Below, piece by piece: positions 15,122 to 23,474 of a DNA stretch of 64,000 nucleotides; position 1 is the stretch's first letter, and every line of letters begins with the position of its first letter. A program made the translations under genes and the position numbers. A model generated the notes under the pieces. That model ran no database searches, was not told where the DNA came from, and was given only the letters and a program-made list of their open reading frames with translations. Origin of the DNA: Croceicoccus hydrothermalis (GTDB lineage: Bacteria; Pseudomonadota; Alphaproteobacteria; Sphingomonadales; Sphingomonadaceae); the NCBI RefSeq assembly GCF_022378335.1, contig NZ_JAIQCI010000016.1, forward strand, positions 1 through 64,000. The letters run 5' to 3'.

Positions 15122-15820
15122 CTAGCGTCGCCTGAATCGAAAGTACCAGACCTCATGCCCCTGGCGCCGGGCCTTGGCCTCATATCGTGTTTCGGGCCAG
15201 CCGCCGGGCCGCACCTGAAAATCGGCGGGCGTCTCGCACAGCCATTCGAAGGCCGCGGCATGACGCTGCATCACCATCAATGCGTGGCGAAGATAGATCG
15301 GATGGTCCGTGCCGAACCGGAATTCGCCGCCCGGCCTCAGCTTGCGCGCGATGAGATCGACCGGGCCGTCGTTCATCATCCGGCGCTTCGCATGGCGCGC
15401 CTTCGGCCAAGGGTCGGGATGCAACAGATAGCAGAACGAGAGCGCGCCATCGGGAACCCGGTCGAGCACTTGCAACGCATCCCCCATGTGCAGCCGCACG
15501 TTCGGCAGCGACCGTTCGCGCACATGGAGCAGCGCGCCCACCACGCCGTTCACGAAGGGTTCCGCCCCGATGAAGCCATGGTCCGGAAGCATGTCGGCAC
15601 GCCCGGCCATATGCTCGCCCGAACCGAAGCCGATCTCGAAATGCAGCGGGCGATCGCTTCCGAACAGGCCGGCTGCGGTGATCGGCCCGTCGTCCGGCAC
15701 CGCGATCTGCGGGTAGAGTTCGTCGAGCAGCTCCTGCTGCCCGCTGCGCAGTTTCTTCCCCTTGGACCGGCCATAAAGCCGGTTGAGCGTGAGGGGGTCG
15801 CCTTCCTTGTTCGCCGTCAT
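15122..15820 (-). CDS. trmB: tRNA (guanine-N7-)-methyltransferase
   Basis: 232-residue SAM-dependent enzyme that methylates G46 of tRNA. The SAM-binding block HFEIGFGSGEH (about 59-69) and the family signature YLLHPDPWPKARHAKRR are clear, with FGTDHPIY and TRYEAKARRQGH towards the end. The C-terminus (VWYFRFRRR) looks complete, so the neighbouring integrase has not removed coding sequence even if the gene's 3' end is the attachment target. It marks the first core gene right of the island. Confidence 0.93.
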   Translation of the reverse strand: MTANKEGDPLTLNRLYGRSKGKKLRSGQQELLDELYPQIAVPDDGPITAAGLFGSDRPLHFEIGFGSGEHMAGRADMLPDHGFIGAEPFVNGVVGALLHVRERSLPNVRLHMGDALQVLDRVPDGALSFCYLLHPDPWPKARHAKRRMMNDGPVDLIARKLRPGGEFRFGTDHPIYLRHALMVMQRHAAAFEWLCETPADFQVRPGGWPETRYEAKARRQGHEVWYFRFRRR

Positions 15821-15947
15821 GCCGCGCCGATAGCGGGTGGCGCGGCCTGCGTCGAGATGCGACGGTGCGGGTTTTGCGCTCCGCCCGCCTTATCTTCGCC
15901 CGCTCCCTCCATCCCGCGTCGCGGTCGCGAAGGGAAGGGGGCGAGGG

Positions 15948-16643
15948 TCAGGCGGCCTCCGCCTCCTGCGCCGGATCGCGCAGGACATAGCCGCGGCCCC
16001 ACACGGTCTCGATATAGTTTTCCCCATCGCACGCTATCGACAGCTTCTTGCGCAGCTTGCAGATGAACACGTCGATGATCTTCAACTCCGGCTCGTCCAT
16101 GCCGTTGTACAGGTGGTTGAGGAACATTTCCTTCGTCAGCGTCGTGCCCTTGCGCAGCGACATCAGCTCCAGCATGGCATATTCCTTGCCGGTGAGATGC
16201 ACGCGCGAGCCTGCCACCTCGACCGTCTTGGTATCGAGATTCACGGCCAGCTTGCCGGTCTTGATCACCGATTGCGAATGCCCCTTCGACCGGCGAACGA
16301 CGGCATGGATGCGCGCGATCAATTCGTCCTTGTGAAAGGGCTTGGTCACGTAATCGTCCGCGCCGAAGCCGAAGCTGCGGATCTTCGAATCCATTTCGGC
16401 GATCCCCGAAAGGATGAGAACCGGCGTCTGTACCTTGGCCACGCGCAGTTTCTTGAGCACGTCGTAACCGTGCATGTCGGGCAGGTTGAGATCGAGCAGG
16501 ATGATGTCGTAATCGTAGAGCCGCCCGAGATCGAGCCCCTCCTCCCCAAGATCGGTCTGATAGACATTGAAGCCTTCGCCGCCCAGCATGAGCTCGATTG
16601 CCTTTGCCGTGGTCGGTTCGTCTTCGATCAACAAAATCCGCAT
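15948..16643 (-). CDS. ctrA: cell-cycle response regulator CtrA
   Basis: 231-residue OmpR-type regulator that controls cell-cycle, motility and DNA-uptake genes in alphaproteobacteria. The receiver has phospho-acceptor D51 ([15 protein letters not shown]) and KPF near 104, followed by a winged-helix DNA-binding domain ending [12 protein letters not shown]. The [20 protein letters not shown] start is the canonical CtrA N-terminus, so 16643 is used although the frame is open further upstream. The 250 nt before it contain AT-rich TTAA elements (16720, 16749), but not with the N7 spacing of a full CtrA box. Confidence 0.95.
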   Translation of the reverse strand: MRILLIEDEPTTAKAIELMLGGEGFNVYQTDLGEEGLDLGRLYDYDIILLDLNLPDMHGYDVLKKLRVAKVQTPVLILSGIAEMDSKIRSFGFGADDYVTKPFHKDELIARIHAVVRRSKGHSQSVIKTGKLAVNLDTKTVEVAGSRVHLTGKEYAMLELMSLRKGTTLTKEMFLNHLYNGMDEPELKIIDVFICKLRKKLSIACDGENYIETVWGRGYVLRDPAQEAEAA

Positions 16644-16893
16644 GATGTCGCTTCCCTGTTTCGTATCGCCCCGCCCGCGGCCACCGTAGTCCCCGGTCCG
16701 GAAGAGCCAGTGCCCCGAATTAACCATACAAATGATGGGCGACAAAGGTTAATAAGGTGTGAAATGGACCCAAGGCACTGAAGCCTAGGTGGATCGCGAC
16801 TTCAGATCCGTTCCAGCCCCCCGAATTGCGCCGTTTGACGTCAGGTCCGAAACGGAGGAATGTGGCCGCGCGATGCGCCCTGCGAGGGGTGGA

Positions 16894-18345
16894 TCACCCG
16901 CCGGCGGCGATGCGCTTGAGTCGGCGACGCTGTACCGAGGAGCCGATGCCGATGGCCTCCCGATATTTCGCGACCGTCCGCCGGGCGAGCGTATAGCCAC
17001 GATCCTTCAGACATTCGACCAGCGCATCGTCCGACAGGATCTTCTTCGGGTCCTCCGCATCGCAAAGCTGGCGGATGGCGGCCTTTACGGCTTCGGCGGA
17101 GGCGCCACCCTCGCCGTCACTATGGGCGACCCCCGAACCGAAGAAATATTTGAGCTCGAACGTGCCCCGCTCGCAATGCAAAAACTTGTTCGATGTCACC
17201 CGGCTGATCGTCGATTCGTGCAGTTCGACCTTTTCCGCAACCTCGCGCAGGGTCAGCGGGACGAGCGCGGATACGCCGCGGCGGAAAAAACCGTCCTGCC
17301 TCCGCACGATTTCATGCGCGACCTTCAATATGGTGCGCTGCCTCTGATCCAGCGCGCGGGTGAGCCAGTTCGCGTCGGTCAGCTTTTCACCCAGCCAGCC
17401 TTGCGCGGCGCGGTCGCGGCAATGACGCTTCATCTGCACGTAATAGTCGCGATTGACGACCAGTCGCGGAAGCGTGCGCCTATTGATCGCCACGCCCCAA
17501 CCGTCTTTTGCCCGGCGGATGAGGACATCGGGCACCACCGGCATCGCCGCCCCGCCGCCGAAACGATGGCCGGGTTTGGGATCGTAACGACGCAATTCGG
17601 CGATCATGTCGGCAAGGTCGTCGTCGTCGACGCGGCAAATGCGGCGCAGCTGCGCAAGATTGCCATGCGCGAGCAGGTCGAGATTGGCGAGCAGCGCCGC
17701 CATGCACGGGTCGTGACGATCGGCCTCCTTCGCCTGTAGCGCGAGACATTCGGACAGTGAGCGCGCACCCACCCCTGTCGGGTCGAGCGTTTGCAGCAGC
17801 ATCAACGCCCGTTCCGCCTCGGTCAGATCGATGCCGAGCGAGACGGCGATGTCGGCAAGATCACCGACGAGATAGCCCGCCTCGTCGAGATGGTCGATCA
17901 GATGGCCGGCCACGAAGCGAAGCGCCGCCGTCCCGCCCGCGGCGCCGATCTGCGCGTGGAGATGCTGCGCCAGCGTGGCGGCATCCTCGGCGCGTTCGGC
18001 GATGTCATAATCGCCATCGGACGCGGCGCCCGCGCCCATGCTCCCCTCGCGCGCGCCGATCCCGTCGCCGGTGTCGAAATCGCGATCCGCCGCATCGGGC
18101 GCGATATCGAGTGCGTTGGCGCCGTCGGTGCTGCCCGCGTCGGGCAATTCGGCCTCGGCCGGAGCGGAAGCCGCAACCTCGCCCGTCTCGCCCAGTTCGA
18201 GCAGCGGATTATCCGCCACCGCGTCGGCAATGTGGCTTTCAAGCTCCAGGTTCGACAGCGTCAGCAGGCGGATCGCCTGCTGCAATTGCGGTGTCATCAC
18301 CAGCGATTGCGATTGCCGTATGTCGAGGCGGGGGCCGATGGCCAT
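16894..18345 (-). CDS. rpoN: RNA polymerase sigma-54 factor
   Basis: 483-residue sigma-54. Region I is glutamine-rich (IRQSQSLVMTPQLQQAIRLL), an acidic region II spans roughly 50-110, and the core-binding and DNA-binding region III ends with the diagnostic RpoN box ARRTVAKYRE just before the C-terminus. It needs AAA+ activators, none of which are encoded in this window. It follows lptB by 44 nt on the same strand, the common alphaproteobacterial lptB-rpoN arrangement, and probably shares its transcript. Confidence 0.95.
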   Translation of the reverse strand: MAIGPRLDIRQSQSLVMTPQLQQAIRLLTLSNLELESHIADAVADNPLLELGETGEVAASAPAEAELPDAGSTDGANALDIAPDAADRDFDTGDGIGAREGSMGAGAASDGDYDIAERAEDAATLAQHLHAQIGAAGGTAALRFVAGHLIDHLDEAGYLVGDLADIAVSLGIDLTEAERALMLLQTLDPTGVGARSLSECLALQAKEADRHDPCMAALLANLDLLAHGNLAQLRRICRVDDDDLADMIAELRRYDPKPGHRFGGGAAMPVVPDVLIRRAKDGWGVAINRRTLPRLVVNRDYYVQMKRHCRDRAAQGWLGEKLTDANWLTRALDQRQRTILKVAHEIVRRQDGFFRRGVSALVPLTLREVAEKVELHESTISRVTSNKFLHCERGTFELKYFFGSGVAHSDGEGGASAEAVKAAIRQLCDAEDPKKILSDDALVECLKDRGYTLARRTVAKYREAIGIGSSVQRRRLKRIAAGG

Positions 18346-18389
18346 GGATCGTCAGCCGCACGGATCCGGCAGGTGGGCGTGCGCCGACA

Positions 18390-19118
18390 TCACAGGGTGA
18401 ACCCCTCGCCAAGATAGAGCCGCCGCACGTTTTCATCGGCAACGAGCGCCTCCGGGCTGCCGGCAAAGAGGACCTGCCCGCCATAGATGATGCAGGCCCG
18501 ATCGACGATTTCGAGCGTTTCGCGCACGTTGTGATCGGTGATGAGCACGCCGATGCCGCGCCCTTTCAGATCCTTCACCAGGTCGCGAATATCGCTGATC
18601 GAAAGGGGGTCGATGCCGGCAAACGGTTCGTCGAGCAGCATGATCGACGGTTTCGCCGCAAGCGCGCGGGCGATTTCGGCGCGGCGCCGTTCCCCGCCCG
18701 AAAGCGCCATCGCCGGGCTTTCGCGCAGCCGGGTCAGCCCGAATTCGTCGAGCAGCCGCTCCAGCTCGGCGGCGCGGACCTGTTTGTCCGGCTCCACCAG
18801 TTCGAGGACGCAATTGATGTTCTGTTCGACGCTCATCCCGCGAAAGATGCTGGTTTCCTGAGGGAGATAGCCGAGGCCCAGGATCGCGCGGCGATACATC
18901 GGCAGGTTGGTGATGTCGTTCCCGTCGAGCAACACCCGGCCCGAATCGGGCCGTGCGAGCCCCATGATCGAGTAGAAGCACGTCGTCTTGCCCGCGCCAT
19001 TCGGGCCGAGCAGGCCGAGCACCTCGCCCTTCGCGACGGACAGCGATATGTCGGTAAGCACCGCCCGCTTGTCATAGCTCTTGGCGATGGACAGCACCTC
19101 CAGCCCGCCTTGCGGCAC
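18390..19118 (-). CDS. lptB: lipopolysaccharide export ABC ATPase LptB
   Basis: 242-residue cytoplasmic ATPase that powers LPS extraction from the inner membrane with LptFG. Walker A GPNGAGKTT, the ABC signature ALSGGERRR, Walker B IMLLDEPFAGID and the H-loop ITDHNVRE are all intact. The assigned start is a GTG at 19118; the frame continues upstream without ATG to a stop. A 29-codon ORF at 19145-19234 in another frame could be a displaced N-terminal extension, since relatives have a proline-rich leader before GGLEV. The expected lptC and lptA are not directly upstream. Confidence 0.93.
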   Translation of the reverse strand: MPQGGLEVLSIAKSYDKRAVLTDISLSVAKGEVLGLLGPNGAGKTTCFYSIMGLARPDSGRVLLDGNDITNLPMYRRAILGLGYLPQETSIFRGMSVEQNINCVLELVEPDKQVRAAELERLLDEFGLTRLRESPAMALSGGERRRAEIARALAAKPSIMLLDEPFAGIDPLSISDIRDLVKDLKGRGIGVLITDHNVRETLEIVDRACIIYGGQVLFAGSPEALVADENVRRLYLGEGFTL

Positions 19119-19423
19119 GGGGGGCGCGGCGGTCTCTTCGGGGTCTATGGCGGGGTCGAGAGCGATCTCGGTAGCGATGGCGTCAGATCCTTGGGTTGCG
19201 GCGGGGTATCGGTCACGATCGGTTTGCGACGCATATCATGGCCTGCAAACCATTAAAGCCTTCTCAACGCCGTCATGCAATCGGTTTGGCAGGATTCGTG
19301 CATGGGAAACCTTCCGTGAAATCAGGCTGCGCGCCCGGAACAGCCGCAAATGCAGCGGCATTGACCTTGGCTGCGAAACAAATGATACTCGAACCACGAA
19401 TAAACGGGAAAGGATCGTGCGGC
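19119..19423. other. 305-nt divergent promoter region between lptB and a small membrane protein
   Basis: It holds the start signals for two divergent genes. A 29-codon minus-strand ORF (19145-19234) with a proline-rich product lies here; it is either chance or the frame-shifted beginning of lptB. No RNA gene or repeat is visible. Confidence 0.4.
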
Positions 19424-19825
19424 ATGGCAGGATCGCAAACACGAATCGAACGCAGCGCCCGCTTGCATCGAAGGCGGGAACAACCGTCATCGCGGGTCAA
19501 CGCGCCCCGCGGCTGGCCGAGGAAGATCAGCGACAATATCGCCTACGCGCTTCTGGTGTACACGGTCCTGCAGATCTTCGTCACGGTAAAGCAGCTCAAG
19601 GAATTTTCCGGCACCCTTCTGCCCTATATGGCGCTGGTCATTCTGGTGCTGGCGATCATCCCGATCTGTCTGAAGCTGGAGCGGCGATGGGCCGGGATGT
19701 CGGACACCGCGGCGCATGATCCGCAATATCGCGGGGCCTATCGCCGCGATCAATTGCTGATCTTGGCAGGGGCGATCGGGCTGCCGTTCGCGATCGCGGG
19801 GCTTGCGCGGATGTTCCAGGGGTGA
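19424..19825 (+). CDS. small membrane protein of unknown function
   Basis: 133-residue protein. An arginine-rich N-terminus (about 1-35) is followed by three hydrophobic helices at about 40-55, 65-82 and 113-130, with a charged loop ERRWAGMSDTAAHDPQYRGAYRRD between the second and third. I recognise the type as a conserved sphingomonad membrane protein but know no function. The start at 19424 is supported by an AAAGGA site about eight bases upstream; the frame is open further 5' to 19196, without homology. It diverges from lptB. Confidence 0.65.
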   Translation: MAGSQTRIERSARLHRRREQPSSRVNAPRGWPRKISDNIAYALLVYTVLQIFVTVKQLKEFSGTLLPYMALVILVLAIIPICLKLERRWAGMSDTAAHDPQYRGAYRRDQLLILAGAIGLPFAIAGLARMFQG

Positions 19826-19944
19826 TGCGCACGACGGGTTGAACGCGGCGGCGGCGCTTGCCCAGCGTGCTTGCCCCGCTTGCCTGCAATGCCTATCCCG
19901 CCGGTTTCGAATTCAGGAGAAACCGGCATGTCGAGATCCAACCC

Positions 19945-21288
19945 GTGCTGAACGCCGAGCAGGCCGAGAGCCGATGCCACGATCTTATCGCCCGCGTGCG
20001 GCGGCTGGGCGCGGATGCGGCCGATGCCGTCTATCTCGGTGATTTGTCCGAAACCGTGCATGTCCGGCTCGGCGCTCTCGAAGAGGTGGAGCGTTCCGAA
20101 TCCGAGCATTTCGGCCTGCGCGTCTTTATCGGGCAGAAAAGCGCCACCATCGGGTCGAGCGCCGCGGACGAGGCCGCGCTCGACGAATTGTCGCGCCGGG
20201 CCGTCGCCATGGCGGAGGCGGCACCCGCCGACCCCTATGCCGGGCTGGCGCCTGCCGACATGTTGATGGACGGAACGCCCCCCGCGCTCGATCTCCTGTC
20301 GCCGCCGCCGGGTCCGGACGCGCTGCGTGAAGCGGCGGAACGGACCGAGGCCGCCGGCCGCGCGCGATCCGGCATCACCAATAGCGACGGCGCCGCGGCA
20401 AGCTATGGCCGCGCCATCGCCGCGCTGGTGACCAGCCACGGTTTTGCAGGGCATTACGAGCAGGCGCGCCATTCGCGGTCGATCTCGCTCGTCGCGGGGA
20501 AGGGCGCGGGGATGGAGCGCGGCTATGCCGGGCGCAGCGCGCGCCACGGCGAGGACTTGCCGGACGAGGAGGAGATCGGGACGCTTGCGGCCGATCGCGC
20601 GCTCGAACGGCTCCACCCCGGCACGATGAAGAGCGGGCCTATGCCGATCGTCTTCGATCCGCGCGTGGGCGGGACGCTGCTCGGCCATCTCGCCGCGGCC
20701 ATTTCGGGCCACAGCATCGCACGCCAGGCAAGCTTTCTCCTCGAATGTGAGGGGAAGCGCATATTCCCGTCCGCCATCACCGTGACCGACGATCCGCTGC
20801 GCCATCGCGGCCTGCGTTCGCGCCCCTTCGACGGGGAGGGATTGCCGACCGCGCCGTGCGATCTCGTGGCCGAAGGGCGGCTGACGGGCTGGCTGCTCGA
20901 CAGCGCATCGGCGCGCAAGCTTGGCCGCCGTCCGACGGGCCATGCGGCGCGCAGTGGCGGCGGTTCGCCCGCCGTCGCGACCAGCAACGTGACCCTGAAC
21001 GCCGGCGATGTGTCGCGCGATGCGCTCATCTCCGACATTCGTGACGGCGTGCTCGTGACCGAGCTGATCGGGCAGGGGGTCAATCTCGTGACCGGGGATT
21101 ACAGCCGCGGCGCATCGGGCTTTCGCATCGTGAATGGCGCGATTGCCGGGCCGGTGTCGGGCTTTACCATCGCCGGCAATCTTCTGGACATGTTCGCGCA
21201 GATGACCGCCGCCGACGATCTCGACGATATTCGCGCCGTCAACGTGCCCAGCCTGCGCGTCGACGGCATGACCGTGGCGGGGGGATAA
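19945..21288 (+). CDS. pmbA: PmbA/TldE metalloprotease-complex subunit
   Basis: 447-residue member of the TldD/PmbA (TldE) family; the TldD-TldE heterodimer degrades unfolded peptides and matures some modified peptides. The family regions FGLRVFIGQKSATIGSS, SGGGSPAVATSN and the C-terminal MTVAGG are visible. The HExxxH zinc motif belongs to TldD and is absent here, as expected for PmbA. The frame has no ATG near its start; GTG at 19945 is the best choice. A better ribosome-binding site (AGGAG) serves an ATG at 19928 in another frame, which opens a 7-codon minicistron ending at 19951, overlapping this GTG. Confidence 0.85.
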   Translation: MLNAEQAESRCHDLIARVRRLGADAADAVYLGDLSETVHVRLGALEEVERSESEHFGLRVFIGQKSATIGSSAADEAALDELSRRAVAMAEAAPADPYAGLAPADMLMDGTPPALDLLSPPPGPDALREAAERTEAAGRARSGITNSDGAAASYGRAIAALVTSHGFAGHYEQARHSRSISLVAGKGAGMERGYAGRSARHGEDLPDEEEIGTLAADRALERLHPGTMKSGPMPIVFDPRVGGTLLGHLAAAISGHSIARQASFLLECEGKRIFPSAITVTDDPLRHRGLRSRPFDGEGLPTAPCDLVAEGRLTGWLLDSASARKLGRRPTGHAARSGGGSPAVATSNVTLNAGDVSRDALISDIRDGVLVTELIGQGVNLVTGDYSRGASGFRIVNGAIAGPVSGFTIAGNLLDMFAQMTAADDLDDIRAVNVPSLRVDGMTVAGG

Positions 21289-21293
21289 CGACG

Positions 21294-22688
21294 ATGCGCC
21301 GCATGATGCTTGCCGCCGCGCTGCTGCTTTTCGCCGCGCCTGTCCATGCCGCCCTGCCCGATCTTTCGAGCGGCGGCGCAGCCGAACCGGCGGCCCCCGC
21401 GCAGGAGATCGAGGCCGAACAGGGTGCGGAGCAGGACATTCGCATCGCCGCGCGCATCCGCAATATCTTCGCTGCGATCGAACCGCTCGCCAACGTGGGC
21501 GTCGAGGTGGAGCAGGGCGTCGTTACGCTCACCGGGAATGTCGCGCAGGCAGAGGCCGCGCAGCAGGCCGAGGACATCGCATCGCGCGTGACGGGCGTCG
21601 TCACCGTGTCGAACCGGATCGAGCGCGACCTTGCCGTCAACAGCAACCTTGCGCCCACGCTGGGCGGGATCGTGGACGAGGCGCGCGGCCTTGTCCGGAT
21701 GTTGCCGCTGATCCTTGTCGCGACGGTGGTCGCGGTTCTGGTGGCGCTGCTGTTCGCGGCGATCTCGCGCATGCGCTGGCTGCTCGACAAGGTGACGCCG
21801 AATGCCTTCGTCACCGAATTGCTGTCGAGTGCGATCAAGTTCATCGGCGTGTTGTTCGGTCTTTACCTCGCGCTGAAAATCCTCGGCGCGACGGCATTGC
21901 TGGGCGCGGTGCTCGGCATCGGGGGCGTCATCGGCATCGCGGTGGGCTTTGCCGTGCGCGACACGATCGACAATTATATTTCGTCCGTGATGCTGTCGCT
22001 GCGGCAGCCGTTTCGTGCCAACGACCACGTGATGATCGAGGGGAATGAAGGCCGCGTCGTGCGCCTCACCAGCCGGGCCACCGTGTTGATGACGTTGAAC
22101 GGCAACCATCTGCGCATTCCCAATTCGACCGTCTTCAAATCGGTCATCCTCAATTACACCCGCAATCCGCAGCGGCGTTTCGAATTCGATCTCGGCGTGG
22201 ATGCGGACGACAATCCGGTGGACGGCATGGCCACGGGTATAGAGGCGCTGCGCGGTCTCGATTTCGTGCTCGACGAACCCGAGCCGACCGCCGTCATCCG
22301 CGAGGTTGGCGATTCCAATATCGTCATCAGCTTTCGCGGCTGGGTCGATCAGGAAGAGACCGATTTCCTTAAAGGACGGTCCATCGCGATCAAGGCGGCG
22401 AAGGACGCGCTGGAGGAGGCAGGCTTTGCCCTGCCTGAGCCGATCTACCGGCTGCGTTTCGATTCCGGCAGCCCGCTCGCATTGGGCGAAGGGGCCAGCA
22501 TATCGCAGGTGCCGGGCCCGGCGCCCGCCGCGCCGCCCCCTGCCACGGCGCGCAAGCGGGCGAGCGGCGAAAGCGAGGCACAGGCGCGGAGCACGCGGCC
22601 CGAAAACCACATCGCGGAGCTGGTCGATCGTGAGCGCGCAGTCACCGGCGAGGCCGATCTGCTCGATTCCAGCCGTCCGGTCGAATGA
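21294..22688 (+). CDS. BON-domain mechanosensitive channel of the MscS family
   Basis: 464-residue inner-membrane channel. A signal peptide (about 1-19) leads into a periplasmic BON domain (about 45-115, VEQGVVTLTGNVAQ), then three or so membrane helices (about 135-235, including the pore-like GIGGVIGIAVGFAVRDTIDNYISS), the MscS beta domain (FRANDHVMIEGNEGRV) and a cytoplasmic domain ending in a proline/alanine-rich tail. It should open under membrane tension. It begins 5 nt after pmbA on the same strand, so the two are likely co-transcribed. A bidirectional terminator follows. Confidence 0.88.
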   Translation: MRRMMLAAALLLFAAPVHAALPDLSSGGAAEPAAPAQEIEAEQGAEQDIRIAARIRNIFAAIEPLANVGVEVEQGVVTLTGNVAQAEAAQQAEDIASRVTGVVTVSNRIERDLAVNSNLAPTLGGIVDEARGLVRMLPLILVATVVAVLVALLFAAISRMRWLLDKVTPNAFVTELLSSAIKFIGVLFGLYLALKILGATALLGAVLGIGGVIGIAVGFAVRDTIDNYISSVMLSLRQPFRANDHVMIEGNEGRVVRLTSRATVLMTLNGNHLRIPNSTVFKSVILNYTRNPQRRFEFDLGVDADDNPVDGMATGIEALRGLDFVLDEPEPTAVIREVGDSNIVISFRGWVDQEETDFLKGRSIAIKAAKDALEEAGFALPEPIYRLRFDSGSPLALGEGASISQVPGPAPAAPPPATARKRASGESEAQARSTRPENHIAELVDRERAVTGEADLLDSSRPVE

Positions 22689-22717
22689 TCGCGCCGACAC
22701 CGGGGGCACTCAATACG

Positions 22718-22753
22718 AAAAAGCCCGGCGGTTTTGATGCCGCCGGGCTTTTT
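22718..22753. terminator. bidirectional rho-independent terminator
   Basis: AAAAA-GCCCGGCGG, an 8-nt loop, then CCGCCGGGC-TTTTT. The stem is perfect, with an A-run on one side and a T-run on the other, so it can end both the plus-strand MscS transcript and the minus-strand ppa transcript. Confidence 0.92.
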
Positions 22754-22788
22754 CATGGGATGGGTGAGGGGCGCCTCAGCCCCTGATT

Positions 22789-23334
22789 TCAGCCCTTTTC
22801 GTTCTTCGCCTGCTTCTCGCGCTCGATCGCCTCGATCACGATGCGGCGCGCTTCCTCGGCGCCGCCCCAGGTGCCGACGCGGACCCATTTTTCCTTTTCC
22901 AAGTCTTTGTAATGGGTGAAGAAATGCTCGATCTGCTTGAACACGATTTCGGGCAGATCGTCCTTTTCCGATACCTTGGTGTAGTAGGGGAAGGTCGAAT
23001 CCTCGGGCACGCAGACCAGCTTTTCATCGCCGCCATGCTCATCCTCGAGGTTGAGCACCGCGATGGGACGCGCGCGCACGACGCAACCGGGCACGAAAGG
23101 GCTGCGCGCCACGACGAGCGCGTCGAGCGGATCGCCATCGGGCGAGAGCGTGTGCGGCACGAACCCGTAATTGGCGGGATAGCGCATCGGCGTATGCAGG
23201 ATGCGATCGACGAACAATGCGCCCGAATCCTTGTCGAATTCATATTTCACCGGTTCGCCGCCAACGGGAACCTCGATGACGACATTCAGGCTGTCGGGCG
23301 GGTTGGACCCCGTCGGGATCAAGTCGATACGCAT
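22789..23334 (-). CDS. ppa: inorganic pyrophosphatase (family I)
   Basis: 181-residue cytoplasmic enzyme that hydrolyses pyrophosphate and drives biosynthetic reactions. The family I signature DGDPLDALV carries the metal-binding aspartates, and YPANYGFVPHT and EDEHGGDEK are conserved active-site segments. The start MRIDLIPTG at 23334 gives the normal length; upstream in-frame sequence has no homology. It is monocistronic, ending at the shared terminator. Confidence 0.95.
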   Translation of the reverse strand: MRIDLIPTGSNPPDSLNVVIEVPVGGEPVKYEFDKDSGALFVDRILHTPMRYPANYGFVPHTLSPDGDPLDALVVARSPFVPGCVVRARPIAVLNLEDEHGGDEKLVCVPEDSTFPYYTKVSEKDDLPEIVFKQIEHFFTHYKDLEKEKWVRVGTWGGAEEARRIVIEAIEREKQAKNEKG

Positions 23335-23474
23335 GTGGGCTTTCGTCCTCTGTCTATCCGGCGCTGCGTTGCAGCATGTGACCCGGCAGGGCTGTAGCGC
23401 GGCATGCCGCCTGCGCCAAGAGCGCATTTCGCGCGCTCGCCCCGTCCCGGCTCACGCATCGCCGCGCCGGATTT

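Noticed and set aside
16720-16752. A CtrA autoregulatory box upstream of ctrA
   Set aside because: Two TTAA half-sites exist but are 25 nt apart instead of the 7 nt of the consensus.
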